Positions 61,068 to 64,000 of a DNA stretch of 64,000 bases are shown piece after piece. The position numbers were made by a program, and so were the translations under genes. The first letter of the stretch is position 1. Each line of letters opens with the position of its first letter. The notes beneath the pieces were generated by a model. That model was not told the DNA's origin and did no database searches. It saw nothing but the letters and a program-made list of their open reading frames with translations. The DNA comes from Pyramidobacter sp. YE332 (GTDB lineage: Bacteria > Synergistota > Synergistia > Synergistales > Dethiosulfovibrionaceae), in contig NZ_CP133038.1 in assembly GCF_033060595.1 (NCBI RefSeq), forward strand, positions 2,046,001 to 2,110,000, given 5' to 3'.

Positions 61068-62450
61068 ATGCCCGACGCTTCCGCTCTGATGGGCAGCGCG
61101 CCCATTCCCCGCCTGATCCTCCGCTTCGCCCTGCCGGCCACGCTCGGGGTGCTGGCCAACGCGCTTTACAACATCGTCGACCGCGTCTTCATCGGCCATT
61201 ACGTCGGCGCCGAGGGGCTGGCCGCCATTTCCGTCGTCTTCCCCATCATTCTGCTGGTCGTCGCCTTCAGCGCCCTGATCGGCGTCGGCACGGCCTCGCA
61301 GATCTCGCGCGATCTCGGCGCGCAGGATCAGGAACGGGCCGAGATCGCGCTCGGCAACGGCGTCACGGCCTCCGTCTTTTTCCTGGCCCTGACGGCGCCG
61401 CTGCTGCTGTTCAACATCCCGGCGATCGTCAGGCTGTGCGGCGCCACGGAGCGTATCGCGCCGCTGACGGAGACCTACCTGAAAATCACCGGGCCGGCCA
61501 TTCCCGTTCAGTTTCTCAGCATGGTTCTGATCGCCGCCATGCGGGCCGAAGGCCATCCGCGCCATGCCATGTGGGCGATGGTGCTCGGCTCGTTGTTCAA
61601 CGTCGCCCTGGACTGGTGGTTCATCGCCGGGCTCGGCATGGGCGTGGCCGGCGCCGCTTGGGGGACCGCCGGTGCGCAGATTTTCGCCTTTCTCTGGCTG
61701 CTGGCTTTTTACGCGCGGCGCCGCAGCGCGCTGCGGCTCTCTCCCGATCGGTTCAGGCCGCGTTGGCGGGTGCTGGCCGAAACCTGCGCGGTGGGGGTGT
61801 CGCCCTTTCTGATCAACATCTTCTTTTCGGTCATGCTGGTGGCGTTCAATCTGCTGCTGGGGCAATACGGCGGCGAGATGGCCATCTCCGCCATGGGCAT
61901 CTTCTTCGGCCTCGACAGTCTGCTCTTCATGCCCGTCACCGGCATCGGCGAAGGCGCCATGCCCATCATCGGCTACAACTACGGCGCGCGCCGCTGGGAC
62001 CGCCTGCGCGAAACGGTGAAGATCGCGCTGCTGTTTTCGGTCGGCTATTATATTTTGTCCGAAGCGGCGGCGATGTTCTGGGCGGAGGAATTGGCATCCC
62101 TCTTCACCGACGGCGACGCCGAACTGATCGCCCTCGCGGCGCGCTGCATGCGCATCGGCTACGCCGCCCTTCCCTTCAGCGCTGCCGCGATCATCGTCGG
62201 CTACACGCTCGAGGCGCTCGGACGGGCGCGGGCGTCTTTCTGCTTCAACCTGATCCGCCAGCTCGTCGGCATCGCGCTGATCGTCATCCTGCCAAGATTC
62301 CTCGGCGTCGACGGCGTGTGGATCACCTTTCCCGCCATCGATTTCGTCGGCGGCCTCGCCGCCGCGCTGCTGCTGCGCCGTGAAGCGCGGAACCTGCGGC
62401 GAACGGAGTTTGCGGCGCCGAGTTCCGCCGCGCACGCGCCAGCTCCATGA
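61068..62450 (+). CDS. MATE-family efflux pump
   Basis: A 460-residue membrane exporter with about twelve helices. Family hallmarks are ALYNIVDRVFIGHYVGAEGL near 32-51 and MGSL-like repeat MVLGSLFNVALDWWFI near 165. It begins one base after the nikR stop, so it is translated with it. It is not closely similar to the other MATE pump at 20606. Confidence 0.92.
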   Translation: MPDASALMGSAPIPRLILRFALPATLGVLANALYNIVDRVFIGHYVGAEGLAAISVVFPIILLVVAFSALIGVGTASQISRDLGAQDQERAEIALGNGVTASVFFLALTAPLLLFNIPAIVRLCGATERIAPLTETYLKITGPAIPVQFLSMVLIAAMRAEGHPRHAMWAMVLGSLFNVALDWWFIAGLGMGVAGAAWGTAGAQIFAFLWLLAFYARRRSALRLSPDRFRPRWRVLAETCAVGVSPFLINIFFSVMLVAFNLLLGQYGGEMAISAMGIFFGLDSLLFMPVTGIGEGAMPIIGYNYGARRWDRLRETVKIALLFSVGYYILSEAAAMFWAEELASLFTDGDAELIALAARCMRIGYAALPFSAAAIIVGYTLEALGRARASFCFNLIRQLVGIALIVILPRFLGVDGVWITFPAIDFVGGLAAALLLRREARNLRRTEFAAPSSAAHAPAP

Positions 62451-62482
62451 AACAGCTTTTTTCGCGGGCGTCAGAAAAACAA

Positions 62483-62507
62483 AAACGCCGATTGAACTTC
62501 GGCGTTT
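62483..62507 (+). terminator. Weak hairpin after the MATE gene
   Basis: AAACGCCGA and TTCGGCGTTT pair around a short loop, with only TTT after. Confidence 0.5.
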
Positions 62508-62530
62508 ACACACAACGCAGCAACCCTTTC

Positions 62531-62587
62531 CCCCTTCCGACCGTCTGTCATCGTCACTTTCAGATCTGTCGGAAGGGGATTTTTTTG
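62531..62587 (+). terminator. Terminator of the C39-nikR-MATE operon
   Basis: CCCCTTCCGAC (62531-62541) pairs with GTCGGAAGGGG (62568-62578), followed by AT7-rich sequence. The loop is long (26 bases). Confidence 0.75.
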
Positions 62588-62618
62588 AAAAAAGCGCTGT
62601 TCACACATAACTTCATGA

Positions 62619-62657
62619 TGAGGCGCGCGCGACGACATTGCCGTCGCGCGCGCCTCA
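62619..62657. terminator. GC-rich 16-bp hairpin
   Basis: TGAGGCGCGCGCGACG (62619-62634) and its exact complement (62642-62657) form a strong stem. It may end the minus-strand gene at 62670, although no T-run follows on that strand. Confidence 0.6.
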
Positions 62658-62669
62658 CTTATTTTGCTC

Positions 62670-63683
62670 TCAGCCGAACAGATCTTCCTGATCGTCCACG
62701 TCGGGACGCAGGATGCGCACGGTCTCCTCCTGGAACCAGTCGTAAAGGGTATCTTTCGGCTCTTTCTGCGCGCGCAGGCGTTCGATGCTCGTGCCGAGGA
62801 TGTAAAACGGACGGCAGGGTTCGATCAGATCGCGCCCCCAACGCCGCAGCGTCGCCGCCAGACCGGCCAGCTGCGTTTCGGTGTCGGCGACAAGAGCCAG
62901 CAGCGTCCAGTCCTCCTGCTCATCGGCGTCGAGATCATACCAGCCGGGGACGTAGACGCGCCGCTGCTCCATCAAAAAGACGTGCAGCCGCCCGATCAGC
63001 GGCAGCAGCTCCCGGGGATCGTCACCGCATTTCACGGCGAACAGCAGATCGACGTTGTAAAATCCGAAGCGGTCCGACGCCATCGGTTTGAAAAACCTGT
63101 AGTGTTCGAAATCGGCATGGCTGCGCAGCATGAAGTCGATCGTCAGCGTCCCCGCAGGCGCGCCGTTTTCCTCCGCCCAGGCGTCGAGCCCCGACTGGCC
63201 GGGAGCGGGCAGGCCGCGCGCGCCCACGCCCCAGTGCGGAAAAGCTTTCGTAAACGATTCGACGAGCGGATGCTGCGGCCAGATCGCCCTGACGCGTTCG
63301 CCCTCGAAGGCGAAGTACCGGTCGTCGGGCAGGCACGGCACGACGGGAAACGTTTCGTGATGAGTGACTTCCTTGACGCCCCACTGCTGACGGAACGCGC
63401 GATCGAGCAACTGGCACATGCGGTTGTGTTCCAGCGCCCGGCAGGCCTGTGCCTCGTCGTCCGTCGGCGCGCCCATCTCCGCCGCCGGAACGCCGGTCGA
63501 CCGCGCCAGCTCGCGCCGCGCCGCCTCGCCCTCGGGCGTCAGAACGTAGCCGCCGCCGCGGCGCGTCAGTTCACCGGCTTCGAGCATCCCGGCCAGCGAT
63601 GAGGGATCGTCGCCGGCCAGACGCACCGTCTCTTCGTCCCAGCAGGGGAATTCGGGAGAAAACAAAAGGATCGAAGATTCCAT
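62670..63683 (-). CDS. Unidentified 337-residue protein with a wHTH-like start
   Basis: I do not recognise this protein. Residues 1-60 contain LTRRGGGYVLTPEGEAARRE, the wing-like pattern of winged-helix proteins; the rest is mixed alpha/beta without membrane segments (FPVVPCLPDDRYFAFEGE, LTIDFMLRSHADFEHYRFF). ATG 63683 follows a GAAGGAGG site; the frame is open to 63887 but without support. It stands alone between the nikR operon and a BCCT transporter. Confidence 0.75.
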   Translation of the reverse strand: MESSILLFSPEFPCWDEETVRLAGDDPSSLAGMLEAGELTRRGGGYVLTPEGEAARRELARSTGVPAAEMGAPTDDEAQACRALEHNRMCQLLDRAFRQQWGVKEVTHHETFPVVPCLPDDRYFAFEGERVRAIWPQHPLVESFTKAFPHWGVGARGLPAPGQSGLDAWAEENGAPAGTLTIDFMLRSHADFEHYRFFKPMASDRFGFYNVDLLFAVKCGDDPRELLPLIGRLHVFLMEQRRVYVPGWYDLDADEQEDWTLLALVADTETQLAGLAATLRRWGRDLIEPCRPFYILGTSIERLRAQKEPKDTLYDWFQEETVRILRPDVDDQEDLFG

Positions 63684-63737
63684 GATCGTTCCTCCTTCGT
63701 TTAAGAGAAATAATTTTCCCATGACGATTTTACAAAA

Positions 63738-63772
63738 CGGACGCCCTTTTTCGCAAAAAGGCGCCCGTTTTT
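63738..63772. terminator. Hairpin with T6 between the BCCT and unknown genes
   Basis: ACGGACGCCCTTTTT pairs imperfectly with AAAAAGGCGCCCGT around CGC, ending in T6 on the plus strand and in A4 on the other. It lies after the minus-strand BCCT gene. Confidence 0.6.
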
Positions 63773-63793
63773 TCACGCTTGGATTGAAGAGAC

Positions 63794-64000
63794 TTACAGA
63801 CGCCCGTTCCGCTCGTCGGCGTTGAGGGCCTTCCAGAACCCCCAGCAGGAGAAGAACATGATGAACGCGAACGGAGGCGCCGTGCACAACGAGATGGTCT
63901 GAATGTTGATCAGGCCGCCGGTGGTCAAAAGCACCACGGCCAGAGCGCCCATGAGGATGCCCCAGATGGCCATCTTGCTCTTGGACGGATCGCTGGTGCC
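63794..64000 (-). CDS. C-terminal end of a BCCT-family transporter
   Basis: The last 68 residues of a gene cut by the window edge. KSKMAIWGILMGALAVVLLT and NIQTISLCTAPPFAFIMFFS are two membrane helices, matching the end of betaine/carnitine/choline transporters (helices 11-12). Stop TAA at 63794-63796. The substrate cannot be told from this part. Confidence 0.75.
   Translation of the reverse strand, partial: GTSDPSKSKMAIWGILMGALAVVLLTTGGLINIQTISLCTAPPFAFIMFFSCWGFWKALNADERNGRL

Noticed and set aside
1-64000. CRISPR arrays, rRNA genes, prophage or defence islands
   Set aside because: No regularly spaced short repeats, rRNA motifs, phage structural genes or known defence genes were seen.

Overview
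The window looks like a chromosomal piece of a high-GC, anaerobic, amino-acid/peptide-using bacterium. Codons are strongly GC3-biased. There are two complete peptide-type ABC transporters, a TAXI-type TRAP transporter, peptidase-like genes (U32, M55, C39-like), a rubredoxin-fused flavoprotein, an anaerobic GlpAB-like flavoprotein set and a Feo iron system. A member of the Synergistota (Pyramidobacter/Jonquetella type) is my best guess; this is inference from gene style, not a measured identity. No rRNA, CRISPR or prophage was seen.

Layout. 1-1473: truncated gene edge and a complete ISAs1-family element just upstream of cysS. 1.5-6.3 kb: cysS, a small CxxC protein, tRNA-Leu(CAA), a U32 protein. 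6.5-14.7 kb: LysR regulator, aminotransferase, second LysR, then amidohydrolase, GltS-type carrier, DRE-TIM aldolase and 2-hydroxyacid dehydrogenase. 15-20.5 kb: dppBCDF-like operon with its binding protein. 20.6-27.0 kb (minus): second peptide/nickel-type ABC operon ending in a MATE pump. 27.1-28.0 kb: IS5-family element inside the divergent control region of that operon and a third LysR gene. 29.1-32.4 kb (minus): ddl, a frameshifted flavin reductase-rubredoxin, thiM, thiW. 32.4-34.0 kb: IS110-family element that separates thiW-thiM from a TPP riboswitch at 34.1-34.2 kb. 34.3-35.5 kb (minus): eight tRNAs in two units. 35.6-42.3 kb: RqcH/NFACT protein, histidine phosphatase, TRAP transporter, RluD-type synthase. 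42.38 kb: a perfect parS site. 42.4-45.5 kb: ileS preceded by an apparent leader-peptide attenuator. 45.6-51.2 kb: a repeat element and the feo cluster. 51.4-54.0 kb: gene remnants, an IS1634-family element and a second copy of the repeat. 54.0-57.2 kb: three-gene flavoprotein operon. 57.3-59.6 kb: M55 aminopeptidase and fumarase. 59.8-62.5 kb: C39-like protein, nikR, MATE pump. 62.7-64 kb: unknown protein and the end of a BCCT carrier.

Two themes stand out. First, gene control is visible in the DNA: an ileS leader peptide with four consecutive Ile codons followed by a terminator, a TPP riboswitch with terminator, an intercistronic hairpin in the TRAP operon, LysR operator palindromes, and well-formed promoters for both tRNA units. 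Second, all four insertion sequences sit between genes, two of them in control regions (thiW leader, LysR/ABC promoter) and one just upstream of cysS. Two genes (flavin reductase-rubredoxin, DUF4198) are each broken by one missing base in a C-run, which may be real, phase-variable, or an assembly error.
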